Of a stretch of 64,000 bases of DNA, positions 36,850-45,442 are shown piece after piece. Every line of letters begins with the position of its first letter. Within the stretch, counting starts at the first letter, position 1. The notes beneath the pieces were generated by a model. The model saw only the letters and a program-made list of their open reading frames with translations. It did not search any database and had not been told where the DNA came from. Both the position numbers and the translations under genes were made by a program. Source of the DNA: Pontibacter aquaedesilientis (lineage in GTDB: Bacteria; Bacteroidota; Bacteroidia; Cytophagales; Hymenobacteraceae); the NCBI RefSeq assembly GCF_014773225.1, contig NZ_JACXAJ010000001.1, forward strand, positions 434,001-498,000, read 5' to 3'.

Positions 36850-37731
36850 ATGACCCTGCTCGACGGTAAAAAAACATCTGAAGCCATTCAGCAAGAGATC
36901 GCTGCTGAAGTTGCCGAAATCAAAGCAAATGGAGGCAAAGTGCCTCACCTGGCAGCTATATTGGTAGGCAATGACGGCGGCTCTGTAACATACGTGAACA
37001 ATAAGGTGCTGGCCTGCGAAAAAGTGGGATTTGGCTCGACGCTTGTTCGCTACGAAGACGATGTGACCGAAGAAGAATTGCTCAACAAAATTCAGGAACT
37101 GAACGAGAGCAAGGAAGTGGATGGATTTATCGTGCAATTACCGCTTCCAAAGCATATTAATACCCAAAAGGTGCTGGAGGCTGTGGATCCGAAGAAAGAC
37201 GTGGATGGTTTCCATCCGGCAAACGTGGGCCGCATGGTGGCTGGTCTGTCCTCATTTCTGCCTGCCACGCCATACGGGATACTGCAGCTGATTGAGCGCT
37301 ACAATATCGAAACCAATGGCAAGCACTGCGTAGTAATCGGGCGCAGTAACATAGTAGGTTCTCCCATGAGCATTCTGATGGCCAAAGCTGCCTACCCAGG
37401 CAACGCCACCGTCACGCTATGCCACCGCAACACCATCGATCTAGCTTACTATACCCGTCAGGCCGATATTATTATTGCAGCCGTTGGGATTCCCGGGCTT
37501 ATTACTGCCGACATGGTGAAAGAAGGCGCGGTGGTAATCGACGTGGGCACGACCCGCGTACCAGATGCAACCCGCAAATCGGGTTACCGACTGCGCGGCG
37601 ACGTGGACTTTGACAACGTGGCACCGAAGTGTAGCTACATCACGCCAGTTCCGGGCGGTGTTGGTCCGCTGACCATTGCGATGCTGCTTAAAAATACCTT
37701 AAGGGCTGCCAGAAACGAGGTGTATGCCTAA
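36850..37731 (+). CDS. folD: Bifunctional methylenetetrahydrofolate dehydrogenase/cyclohydrolase
   Basis: The enzyme oxidises 5,10-methylene-THF to methenyl-THF and hydrolyses it to 10-formyl-THF in cytoplasmic one-carbon metabolism. The 293-residue protein is full length. It has the substrate motif [16 protein letters not shown] with the catalytic Tyr and Lys, [28 protein letters not shown], the Rossmann NADP site [13 protein letters not shown], and the C-terminal [15 protein letters not shown]. It follows the lepA terminator, so it is independently expressed. Confidence 0.97.
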   Translation: MTLLDGKKTSEAIQQEIAAEVAEIKANGGKVPHLAAILVGNDGGSVTYVNNKVLACEKVGFGSTLVRYEDDVTEEELLNKIQELNESKEVDGFIVQLPLPKHINTQKVLEAVDPKKDVDGFHPANVGRMVAGLSSFLPATPYGILQLIERYNIETNGKHCVVIGRSNIVGSPMSILMAKAAYPGNATVTLCHRNTIDLAYYTRQADIIIAAVGIPGLITADMVKEGAVVIDVGTTRVPDATRKSGYRLRGDVDFDNVAPKCSYITPVPGGVGPLTIAMLLKNTLRAARNEVYA

Positions 37732-37733
37732 TC

Positions 37734-37780
37734 AGTCAGAATCAGGATTCCCAGGATTTTAGGATTTCCAGGATTTTATT
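37734..37780. repeat. Dispersed AGGATT repeat tract, copy 2
   Basis: Directly after the folD stop, CAGTCAGAATCAGGATTCCC is followed by further AGGATTT words every 11-12 bases. It is the same type as the tract at 34572-34609. Confidence 0.5.
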
Positions 37781-37989
37781 AGTGGGTAGGGTAAGTCTTT
37801 GCACGACCCTACTCATTTTAATTTGTGTGCATATCAACTCTCAGGATTTGAGTATTTGCTGGATTTAGCTCATGCATAATGTTTTCATCCAGCATTCTGT
37901 TCAGCATACAATCATGGAAATCCTTAAGGTAGTGGACCTATATTGTCATTCGGAACGGAACACCCTGTATACCTTGTTGCTTTTTTAAC
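37781..37989. other. Intergenic region before queE
   Basis: There is no gene. It holds scattered AGGATT-like words and a short GTCATTCGGAAC fragment resembling one end of the inverted repeat at 40715-40795. Confidence 0.35.
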
Positions 37990-37997
37990 TAACTTTG
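37990..37997 (+). promoter_or_regulatory. Bacteroidota -7 element (TAACTTTG) upstream of queE
   Basis: TAACTTTG matches TAnnTTTG and sits within a CTAACTT-TG-CAAGTTAG dyad. It would give a 5' untranslated region of about 90 bases before queE. Confidence 0.5.
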
Positions 37998-38011
37998 CAA
38001 GTTAGGTGTGG

Positions 38012-38078
38012 CTTATACCTGTAAAGGTATAGCAATGGCCGATTAATCGCATGGCGTATACCTATAGAAAGGTATAGC
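38012..38078 (+). promoter_or_regulatory. Two small hairpins built from GGTATA words in the queE leader
   Basis: TATACCT-GTAA-AGGTATA (about 38014-38031) and TATACCT-ATAGAA-AGGTATA (about 38058-38077) are each self-complementary. Both would lie in the transcribed leader of queE. They do not resemble the preQ1 riboswitch classes I know. Confidence 0.4.
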
Positions 38079-38093
38079 TGAAGGAATACAGAT

Positions 38094-38747
38094 TTGGAAT
38101 CAACGAAAGCATACAAGACTGCCTCTATTCATACGGTGCCCAAAGATGGCAGCGAGTTACCACTGATGGAGGCTTTTTACACTATCCAGGGAGAGGGTGG
38201 AAATACCGGAACGGCCGCTTATTTTATAAGATTGGGGGGCTGCGATGTGGGTTGCCACTGGTGTGATGTGAAGGAAAGCTGGGACGCTGAGTTGCACCCG
38301 CTTACGCCTGTGGGTGAAATTGTGGAAACAGCCAAAGTGTTTCCGGGCAAAACCGTAGTTGTTACCGGGGGCGAGCCTTTGCTTTACAATCTGAATCCAC
38401 TGACAGAGCAATTGCAGGAGCAGGGCATCAGAACAATGATAGAAACCTCTGGTGCTTACCCCATTAGCGGCCAATGGGACTGGGTATGTCTGTCGCCTAA
38501 AAAATTCAAAGCACCTGACGTATCTGTCTATCCTTTTGCAGATGAGCTAAAAGTCATTATATTTAACAAATCGGATTTCGCATGGGCTGAGGAGCATGCT
38601 GCCAGGGTAGGAACAAACTGCAAACTATACCTGCAGCCGGAGTGGAGCAAGGCCGGGCAACTTATGCCGCTCATTGTCGAATATGTAAAAAATAACCCCC
38701 AGTGGCGTGTGTCGCTTCAGACACATAAATACATGGATATCCCGTAA
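38094..38747 (+). CDS. queE: 7-carboxy-7-deazaguanine synthase
   Basis: The radical SAM enzyme converts 6-carboxy-tetrahydropterin to 7-carboxy-7-deazaguanine on the queuosine pathway. The 217-residue protein has the compact QueE cluster motif CDVGCHWCD, the GGEPLL motif and the QueE N-terminus LPLMEAFYTIQGEGGNTG. The frame is closed by a stop upstream and no ATG precedes the conserved region early enough, so the start is probably the TTG at 38094. The ATG inside LPLMEAF would remove little. Seven bases separate it from the next gene, so they may be co-transcribed. Confidence 0.92.
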   Translation: MESTKAYKTASIHTVPKDGSELPLMEAFYTIQGEGGNTGTAAYFIRLGGCDVGCHWCDVKESWDAELHPLTPVGEIVETAKVFPGKTVVVTGGEPLLYNLNPLTEQLQEQGIRTMIETSGAYPISGQWDWVCLSPKKFKAPDVSVYPFADELKVIIFNKSDFAWAEEHAARVGTNCKLYLQPEWSKAGQLMPLIVEYVKNNPQWRVSLQTHKYMDIP

Positions 38748-38754
38748 CACCGCT

Positions 38755-40683
38755 ATGGTCAAGCATCTGCTTCTTTCTCTTCTGTTAGTTTTGAGCACCG
38801 CCTCTTATAGTTTTGCTCAAACAGGGAAGTCAAGTACCAACTCCAGAAAGGCAGTTACTTTATACTATAAAGCAGAGGAAGCAGCCCAGGGCCGTGATTT
38901 CAACAAAGCATTGGTATACCTGGCCGAGGCCGTGGAGCGTGACCCTAAATATGCCGATGCCTACCTCAAAATTGCCTCCCTGCATCGGGCGATGGGCAAT
39001 AAGCCGGAAGTATTTGAAAACCTGCAGAAGGGCCTGGCACTAAAGCCTTATAGCCCCTCCCTTGTCAATAGCTATTTCGACCTGGCTGACCTCCATTTTG
39101 AAAGAGGGGATTATGAGCAGTCCAAAAAGAATTTCGAACTGTTTCTGAAAGGCAAGCCCCGTAATGCCAAAATGATGGACTATGCCCGCCAGCAAATTCA
39201 GTCGGCTGACTTAGCGGCTGCGGCCATGCTAAAACCCGTGGACTTTGACCCGGTACGCTTGCCCTCTGACGTGAATAGTTTCGAATTGCAGTATTTCCCC
39301 TCCACCACGGCAGATCAGCGAAACCTGATCTTTACAGCCAGGACCGGCAACAGACCTGACCAGGACGAGAATATTTACGTGAGCCAGAAGCAGAACAGCT
39401 CCTGGGGCAAACCTACTTCTATTTCTGCGATCATCAATACGCCTGCCAACGAGGGAGCGGCCACAATTTCTGGGGATGGTAAAACCCTGGTATTTACCTC
39501 CTGTAATCGCTCCGACAGCCAGGGAGACTGCGACCTGTACATCTCCTTCAGAACCGGCAATGAGTGGAGCAAGCCCAAGAACATGGGCCCTATGGTAAAC
39601 TCCAAAGCATGGGACTCGCAGCCCAGCCTTTCTGCTGACGGACGCACTTTATACTTCACATCGACACGCGGTGGCGGCATCGGTAAAGAAGACATCTGGG
39701 TAACTTACCTGAAAGAGGATGGCTCCTGGCAAAAACCAGAAAACATGGGCGAGCCGGTCAACTCCAAAGGCCGTGACATGGCACCCTTTGTGCACGTGAG
39801 TGGCAGCACCTTGTATTTCGTGAGTGATGGCCACCTGGGCATGGGCGGACTGGATGTGTTCAAGACCAGCCAGGGACCGGGACAAAAGTGGACCATTCCT
39901 CAGAACATGGGCTACCCGCTCAACACACATGCGGACGAAGGTTCCATGTTTATCACCGCTGACAACAAAAAAGGCTATTATTCCCGTCAGGAAATGACGG
40001 AATCCGGTGTGTTCACGATTCAGCTTTATGAGTTTGACGTTCCGGAAGGCTGGCGAAGCAAGGTAAACAGCACTTATGCGCAAGGCCGTGTGTTCCATGC
40101 GGATACTAAAAAACCGCTCGGTGCCGTCGTGCAGCTGTATGATGTGTCTTCCGATTCGCTGGTGCAGCAGGTTCATTCCGATAAGATTTCCGGGGAGTAC
40201 ACCATTGTGTTGTCAGAAGGCAAGCAATACGCCTTATATGTTTCCGCCCCTAACTTTCTGCTGAACAGTCTTAGCTTTGACTACATCTCCCAAAAGACCC
40301 TGAGCCCGGTGGCATTGGACGTATACCTGAAGCCGATCAAGTCGGGCGCCAACATCGTGCTCAGCAACCTGTTTTTCGACACGGGGCAGTACAAGCTGGA
40401 GCGGAAGTCTAAAACTGAACTCGACAAATTGATCACCTTCATGCGCCAGAACATTGGTGTCAAAATCGAGATTTCAGGCCACACCGATGACGTAGGCTCC
40501 GACCAGGATAACAAAGTACTTTCAGAGCGCCGCGCCAAATCTGTGGCAGATTACCTGCGCAGCAACGGGGTACCAAAAGATCGCATCACGCACATTGGAC
40601 ATGGCGAGAGCAAGCCCGTCAGACCAAATACATCCGAAGAAAACCGAAGCCAGAACCGCCGCATCGAAATGCGGGTGCTGTAG
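38755..40683 (+). CDS. PorE-like OmpA-family periplasmic protein (TPR, PD40, CRD, OmpA_C)
   Basis: From the Met at 38755 the protein has 642 residues and a signal peptide (MVKHLLLSLLLVLSTASYSFA). TPR repeats follow (ALVYLAEAVERDPKYADAYL and onward), then PD40/WD40-like blades (GDGKTLVFTSCN; SADGRTLYFTSTRGGGIGKEDIW). A carboxypeptidase-regulatory-like domain (AQGRVFHADTKKPLGAVVQL) precedes the C-terminal OmpA peptidoglycan-binding domain (ISGHTDDVGSDQDN...LSERRA). That order is the one described for PorE, a peptidoglycan-anchored T9SS component; paralogues with other jobs exist. It probably shares a transcript with queE. Confidence 0.88.
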   Translation: MVKHLLLSLLLVLSTASYSFAQTGKSSTNSRKAVTLYYKAEEAAQGRDFNKALVYLAEAVERDPKYADAYLKIASLHRAMGNKPEVFENLQKGLALKPYSPSLVNSYFDLADLHFERGDYEQSKKNFELFLKGKPRNAKMMDYARQQIQSADLAAAAMLKPVDFDPVRLPSDVNSFELQYFPSTTADQRNLIFTARTGNRPDQDENIYVSQKQNSSWGKPTSISAIINTPANEGAATISGDGKTLVFTSCNRSDSQGDCDLYISFRTGNEWSKPKNMGPMVNSKAWDSQPSLSADGRTLYFTSTRGGGIGKEDIWVTYLKEDGSWQKPENMGEPVNSKGRDMAPFVHVSGSTLYFVSDGHLGMGGLDVFKTSQGPGQKWTIPQNMGYPLNTHADEGSMFITADNKKGYYSRQEMTESGVFTIQLYEFDVPEGWRSKVNSTYAQGRVFHADTKKPLGAVVQLYDVSSDSLVQQVHSDKISGEYTIVLSEGKQYALYVSAPNFLLNSLSFDYISQKTLSPVALDVYLKPIKSGANIVLSNLFFDTGQYKLERKSKTELDKLITFMRQNIGVKIEISGHTDDVGSDQDNKVLSERRAKSVADYLRSNGVPKDRITHIGHGESKPVRPNTSEENRSQNRRIEMRVL

Positions 40684-40714
40684 GATCATCACTACCAATT
40701 ATTAGCAAAAGATT

Positions 40715-40795
40715 GTCATTTCGAACTTAGTGAGAAATCTGAATTCTTTTTGGATTTCCGCAATCTTCCAGATTCCTCGTTGCGCTCGAAATGAC
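40715..40795. repeat. Intergenic inverted-repeat element of the GTCATTTCGA family
   Basis: GTCATTTCGAACTTAGTGAG followed by AAATCT (40715-40740) is imperfectly complementary to AGATTCCTCGTTGCGCTCGA followed by AATGAC (40770-40795). The spacer is about 29 bases. This 81-bp arrangement resembles a widespread Bacteroidota intergenic repeat. It carries no gene. Confidence 0.65.
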
Positions 40796-40881
40796 ATCAT
40801 CGTGTTTCATTTGATGACATGGCTAGTAGTACTGGTTTTCTTTGTTCTTCGATATATGTCTCAATTAGCTTAAAACATTCA

Positions 40882-40929
40882 AGAAACAAAACGGCCCGCT
40901 ACTTTTCAGCAACGGGCCGTTTTGTTTCT
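40882..40929 (-). terminator. Terminator of gltA
   Basis: AGAAACAAAACGGCCCG pairs perfectly over 17 bp with CGGGCCGTTTTGTTTCT around a 14-base loop. It sits 13 bases after the gltA stop. Confidence 0.9.
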
Positions 40930-40941
40930 AAGTAAATCAGA

Positions 40942-42228
40942 CTATCTGTTCTCGATGTCTACGTAGTTACGCTCAGTCTCACCGATGTATACCTGACGTG
41001 GACGGCCGATCGGCTCTTTCTGCTCACGCATCTCTTTCCACTGCGCAATCCAACCTGGCAGACGGCCAAGGGCAAACATCACGGTGAACATGTCGGTCGG
41101 TATACCCAGTGCACGGTAGATGATACCAGAGTAGAAGTCTACGTTCGGGTATAGCTTGCGCTCCACGAAATAAGAATCCGTCAAGGCAGCTTCTTCCAAT
41201 TCTTTCGCAATGTTAAGGATTGGATCGTTGATGCCAAGTGCTGTCAAAACATCATCCGCAGTTTTCTTGATGATGGTAGCGCGTGGGTCGAAGTTTTTGT
41301 AAACACGGTGACCGAAGCCCATCAGACGGAAAGGATCGTTCTTGTCTTTTGCCTTTGCGATGAATTTCTTAGAGTCGCCGCCGTCCGCTTTGATCTGCTC
41401 CAGCATTTCAATCACGGCCTGGTTGGCACCACCGTGCAGTGGACCCCACAAGGCACTGATACCGGCAGAAACAGAAGAGTACAGGCTGGCGTTGGCAGAA
41501 CCTACCAAACGTACTGTAGAGGTAGAGCAGTTCTGCTCGTGGTCAGCATGCAGAATAAGCAGTTTGTTGATCGCATCCACTACAACCGGGTTGATCTCGT
41601 AATCCTCCGTAGGGAAGGCGAACATCATATGCAGGAAGTTGGAGCAATAGTCCAGCTTGTTCTTCGGGTAGTTAACCGGGTGACCAACAGAGTTCTTGTA
41701 AGACCAGGCAGCAATTGTTGAAATTTTAGCCATCAGTCGAATGATAGACAGATCCATCTCTTCTTTTGACTGGTTCGGATTAAGCGACTCCGGATAAAAA
41801 GCAGTAAGCGAGCTGATCATGGCAGAAAGGATGCCCATTGGGTGAGCAGCAGACGGGAAGCCGTCCAGGATTTTGCGCATATCCTCGTTTACGAGCGTAT
41901 GCATTTTGATCTTGTTGCTGAAATCCTCCAGTTCCTGCTTTGTAGGCAGCGCACCGTAGATTAGCAGGTAAGCCACTTCAATGAAGTTGGATTTCTCGGC
42001 CAACTGCTCTATTGGATACCCTCTGTAGCTCAAAATGCCTTTTTCACCGTCCAGGAAAGTGATGGCACTGGTGGTGGCACCTGTATTTTTATAACCTGAG
42101 TCCAGGGTGATGTAACCTGACTCTGCGCGCAAAGCAGAAATATCAATTGCTTTTTCATCCTCGGTACCTACAACAATCGGGAATTTGTAGGATTTGCCCT
42201 CTAAAATTATTTCAGCGTGGTCTGACAT
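40942..42228 (-). CDS. gltA: Citrate synthase (type II)
   Basis: The enzyme condenses oxaloacetate and acetyl-CoA to citrate, the entry step of the TCA cycle. The 428-residue length fits the hexameric, NADH-sensitive type II form. Catalytic residues lie in LHADHEQNCSTSTVRLVGSA, the His of GPLHGGANQAV, GFGHRVYKNFDPRA, and the Asp of YPNVDFYSGIIY. The C-terminus ends with GRPRQVYIGETERNYVDI. It appears monocistronic between a clear terminator and an AT-rich promoter region. Confidence 0.98.
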   Translation of the reverse strand: MSDHAEIILEGKSYKFPIVVGTEDEKAIDISALRAESGYITLDSGYKNTGATTSAITFLDGEKGILSYRGYPIEQLAEKSNFIEVAYLLIYGALPTKQELEDFSNKIKMHTLVNEDMRKILDGFPSAAHPMGILSAMISSLTAFYPESLNPNQSKEEMDLSIIRLMAKISTIAAWSYKNSVGHPVNYPKNKLDYCSNFLHMMFAFPTEDYEINPVVVDAINKLLILHADHEQNCSTSTVRLVGSANASLYSSVSAGISALWGPLHGGANQAVIEMLEQIKADGGDSKKFIAKAKDKNDPFRLMGFGHRVYKNFDPRATIIKKTADDVLTALGINDPILNIAKELEEAALTDSYFVERKLYPNVDFYSGIIYRALGIPTDMFTVMFALGRLPGWIAQWKEMREQKEPIGRPRQVYIGETERNYVDIENR

Positions 42229-42485
42229 GCTTATATGTTTTATATGTCCGTGATTTGTCTCTTAACGAAGCGAAATTATGTAAAAATGTAATTAAAATGA
42301 AATGCAATGCACCTATATATGGTAAATTAACAATGTTTTAATCCGCCGCGTGATCTGACTAGTGTATAAACGACGATCCGACAAAAAGTTTCGGCCACAC
42401 TGCCGCTATCCCTATCTTTTTCCAGTATCTTTTCCTTCCCTGTCTGCATCCGGCCAAAAGGTATGGCAGCAGACAGGCCCAACTT

Positions 42486-42812
42486 TTACCAGGGCAAGTC
42501 CTCATTACCCGAATCGTTGCTTACGCCACCGAACCCTCGTTGCGGACTATAGGGGGTGCCGCGCCCTTCCAGATGATTCTGCATGTCGATGTGCAGCTTG
42601 ATCCTGTCTAGGCGAATGAACTCCGTCCACAGCAACTGGTCGCGCTCCGACATACGGTCTATCAGGTCTTGCAGCTGCAATCCGTTTTCCTGTTTTATGA
42701 GCTCCTGAATGTAGGGGTCTGCGTTGATCATGCCCTGTATTTTCACCTTGAAATAGGTGTTCAGCTCCTTATACCTGTCCTCATCCCATTGTTCCAAATC
42801 CTCGTTTTTCAT
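42486..42812 (-). CDS. Conserved-looking hypothetical protein
   Basis: The 108-residue product is soluble and largely helical. It starts MKNEDLEQWDEDRYKELNTY and has a middle stretch LIKQENGLQLQDLIDRMSER, with a Gly/Ser/Asn-rich tail (GRGTPYSPQRGFGGVSNDSG). There is no signal peptide or membrane segment. Codon use and a composition with balanced hydrophobic and charged residues support a real gene. I recognise no family, and neighbours give no functional hint. Confidence 0.55.
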   Translation of the reverse strand: MKNEDLEQWDEDRYKELNTYFKVKIQGMINADPYIQELIKQENGLQLQDLIDRMSERDQLLWTEFIRLDRIKLHIDMQNHLEGRGTPYSPQRGFGGVSNDSGNEDLPW

Positions 42813-43388
42813 TAGTGTCAGTTGTCTTTTATTAGATGAAATGTACGGTTTATTTTTTCAGCCAAATGCGGCTTTTTCGTGTTGCGTCTAAGAAATTCAG
42901 GTATAGACCATATTTTTCAGCGAAAGCACGTATATATATTATGTTATAAAATATAATCAATTTTGAATTTAAAAATCCCGATAACTGTTTCAGTGGAAAG
43001 ACCATAATTGAAAACCTGATAAACATCAGCTTATCGATTTTCAGACTGGCGTATTTTAGATTTTTACGTATTAATAACATAGGGCACAGGGAGCTGGTTT
43101 TTTGTAGACTTTTGCCCCCTTCATCACCCTGATACGGGCCACCGGAAAGCAGCGCCCTGCTTCATGTGTACGTGTACGCATTTCCAGCCCTTAGCCTGTG
43201 CACAGGTATGGCACCGCAAAACAGCCCACCGATTGTACTGGCAGAAACCACTGAAGCTAATTTCAAACAAAAACATTGCTATGACAAGATCAGCTGTGAA
43301 GCAATAACCGGGGACCCATCCATATAGCGCCACTGCTTATTGCTCCAAGGTATAAAATGATTCTGACTATGTTATAAAGACACACCCT
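42813..43388. other. Intergenic region upstream of the PrkA operon
   Basis: This region has no convincing gene; two short minus-strand frames (42850-43080 and 43124-43333) have poor composition. Near the operon start, AGCAATAA and TTATTGCT (about 43303-43310 and 43332-43346) form an inverted repeat with about 25 bases between, which may be regulatory. The first half is AT-rich. Confidence 0.4.
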
Positions 43389-45317
43389 ATGAACATTTTA
43401 GAGAAGATAAAGACCAATTACAGTGCCTCCTTAAACGAGATGACAGTAGCTGCCTATCTCGAAGAGTGCAAGAAGGACCCTAAGGTATATGCCAAGCCGG
43501 CTGAACGGATTCTGGACGCCATCGGTGAGCCTGAAATACTGGACACGCGCCAAGATCCGAAACTAAGCAGAATTTTCTCCAACAAAAAGATCAAGATCTA
43601 TCCCGCCTTCCGCGATTTCTACGGGATGGAAAGCACCATCGAGCAGATCGTGTCCTACTTCCGCCACTCGGCGCAGGGCCTTGAGGAGAAGAAACAGATC
43701 CTATACCTGATGGGTCCAGTAGGGGGCGGCAAGAGTTCACTAGCCGAAAAACTCAAACACCTGATGCAGCAGCACCCGATCTATGTGCTCAAGGCCGGCG
43801 ATCAGATCAGTCCCGTATTCGAAAGCCCGCTGGGACTGTTTGCCGACTACACCGAGGAGTTGGAAGAGGAGTACCATATCCCTTCCCGCTACGTGCCAGG
43901 CTGCATGAGTCCCTGGGCTTCCAAGCGGTTGCGCGAGTTCGACGGCGACGTCAACCGTTTTAAAGTAATTCGGTTATTCCCTTCCATACAGGAGCAGATC
44001 GCCATTTCCAAAACTGAGCCGGGCGACGAGAACAATCAGGATATCTCGACGCTGGTGGGCAAGGTGGACATCCGCAAACTCGCTGATTACCAGCAGAGTG
44101 ATCCGGACGCTTACTCTTATACCGGTGGTCTTTGCCTGGCCAACCAGGGTTTGCTGGAGTTTGTAGAGATGTTCAAGGCTCCGATTAAGGTGCTGAATCC
44201 ACTGCTGACTGCCACGCAGGAAAAGAACTACAAAGGCACCGAGCCGATCGGCGCTATACCTTTCGACGGTATCATCCTGGCGCACTCCAACGAGTCAGAG
44301 TGGGCCAAATTCCTCAACGACAAAAAGAACGAAGCCTTTCTGGACCGTATCTACAAAGTGCAGGTGCCTTACTGCCTGCGTGTGAGCGAGGAGATCAAAA
44401 TCTATGAAAAGCTCATCCGGGAAAGCTCCCTGAAAGAAGCGCCTTGCGCCCCGAAAACCATTGAGCTGCTGGCTGAGTTTTCGGTGATGTCGCGCCTTAA
44501 GGAGCCGGAGAATTCCAGCATATACTCCAAAATGAGAGTATACAACGGCGAGACACTGCGCGAAACCGATCCCAATGCCAAGTCCATACAAGAGTACCGC
44601 GACGATGCCGGCATCAACGAAGGGATGCAGGGTATATCCACCCGATTCGCCTTCAAGATCCTCTCTAAAGTATTCAATTTCGACAGTGAGGAGATAGCTG
44701 CGAACCCGGTGCATTTGCTTTATGTGTTGGAGCAGGAAGTAGTGAAGATGATGCTGCCACCCGAAACAGAAACCAAGTACCTGCACCTGATCAAGTCAGT
44801 GCTGGCCAGCAAGTATGCCGAGTTCATCTCCGATGAGATACAGAAGGCCTACATCGAATCCTACAGTTCCTACGGTCAGAACATCTTCGAGAAGTATGTG
44901 GTGTATGCTGACCATTGGATCCAAAACAACGATTACCGCGACCCGGATTCAGGCGAGATATTCGATAGAGGCATTCTGAACGATGAATTAGAAAAAATCG
45001 AAAAGCCGGCAGGTATAGCCAATCCGAAAGATTTCCGTTCGGAGGTGACCAACTTCTTCCTGCGCCACAAGGCCAACCACGGCGGTAAGAGTCCACGCTG
45101 GGATTCTTACGAGAAGATAAAATCGGTGATCGAGAAGAAGATCTTCACCAACACCGAAGACCTGCTGCCAGTGGTGTCCTTTAACGTGAAGTCGAACGAG
45201 GAAGACGAGAAGAAGCACCGCGACTTCACCCGTCGCATGCGCGACCGCGGCTACACCGACAAGCAGATCCGCATCCTGGTAGACTGGTTTATGCGGGTCA
45301 GAAAAACGATGGCGTAG
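43389..45317 (+). CDS. prkA: PrkA/YeaG-type AAA+ serine protein kinase
   Basis: The 642-residue length is normal. An N-terminal AAA+ PrkA domain has Walker A GPVGGGKSS (109-117), sensor-like segments (GIILAHSNESEW) and the YTGGLCLANQGLLEFVEMFK region typical of YeaG. The C-terminal PrkA kinase-like domain runs through FRSEVTNFFLRHKANHGG and ends RGYTDKQIRILVDWFMRVRK. In enterics YeaG with YeaH acts in stationary phase and nitrogen starvation. Here yeaH and spoVR follow on the same strand, giving the conserved three-gene stress module. Confidence 0.96.
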   Translation: MNILEKIKTNYSASLNEMTVAAYLEECKKDPKVYAKPAERILDAIGEPEILDTRQDPKLSRIFSNKKIKIYPAFRDFYGMESTIEQIVSYFRHSAQGLEEKKQILYLMGPVGGGKSSLAEKLKHLMQQHPIYVLKAGDQISPVFESPLGLFADYTEELEEEYHIPSRYVPGCMSPWASKRLREFDGDVNRFKVIRLFPSIQEQIAISKTEPGDENNQDISTLVGKVDIRKLADYQQSDPDAYSYTGGLCLANQGLLEFVEMFKAPIKVLNPLLTATQEKNYKGTEPIGAIPFDGIILAHSNESEWAKFLNDKKNEAFLDRIYKVQVPYCLRVSEEIKIYEKLIRESSLKEAPCAPKTIELLAEFSVMSRLKEPENSSIYSKMRVYNGETLRETDPNAKSIQEYRDDAGINEGMQGISTRFAFKILSKVFNFDSEEIAANPVHLLYVLEQEVVKMMLPPETETKYLHLIKSVLASKYAEFISDEIQKAYIESYSSYGQNIFEKYVVYADHWIQNNDYRDPDSGEIFDRGILNDELEKIEKPAGIANPKDFRSEVTNFFLRHKANHGGKSPRWDSYEKIKSVIEKKIFTNTEDLLPVVSFNVKSNEEDEKKHRDFTRRMRDRGYTDKQIRILVDWFMRVRKTMA

Positions 45318-45321
45318 TTGC

Positions 45322-45436
45322 GAATGAGTGAGTTTTGAATGAGTGATTGAGTGAATATTTTATCCATTAGGAATTCATTCACCCGCTCATTCAAGATTGA
45401 ATATTCACTCATTCACTCAATCACTCATTCACTCAA
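45322..45436. repeat. Inverted tandem repeat GAATGAGTGA/TCACTCATTC
   Basis: The left side has GAATGAGTGA units (45322-45357), and the right side has repeated ATTCACTCA units (about 45401-45436). The two sides are complementary, so the transcript between prkA and yeaH would fold into a long hairpin. No gene lies in this 125-base gap. Confidence 0.7.
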
Positions 45437-45442
45437 TAAAAC

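Noticed and set aside
37998..38093. preQ1 riboswitch upstream of queE
   Set aside because: The leader has only two short GGTATA stems and none of the conserved preQ1 aptamer sequence that I know.
42850..43333. Two short minus-strand frames before prkA
   Set aside because: One is AT-driven, the other has an implausible Cys/Trp-rich sequence; neither has a promoter or terminator.
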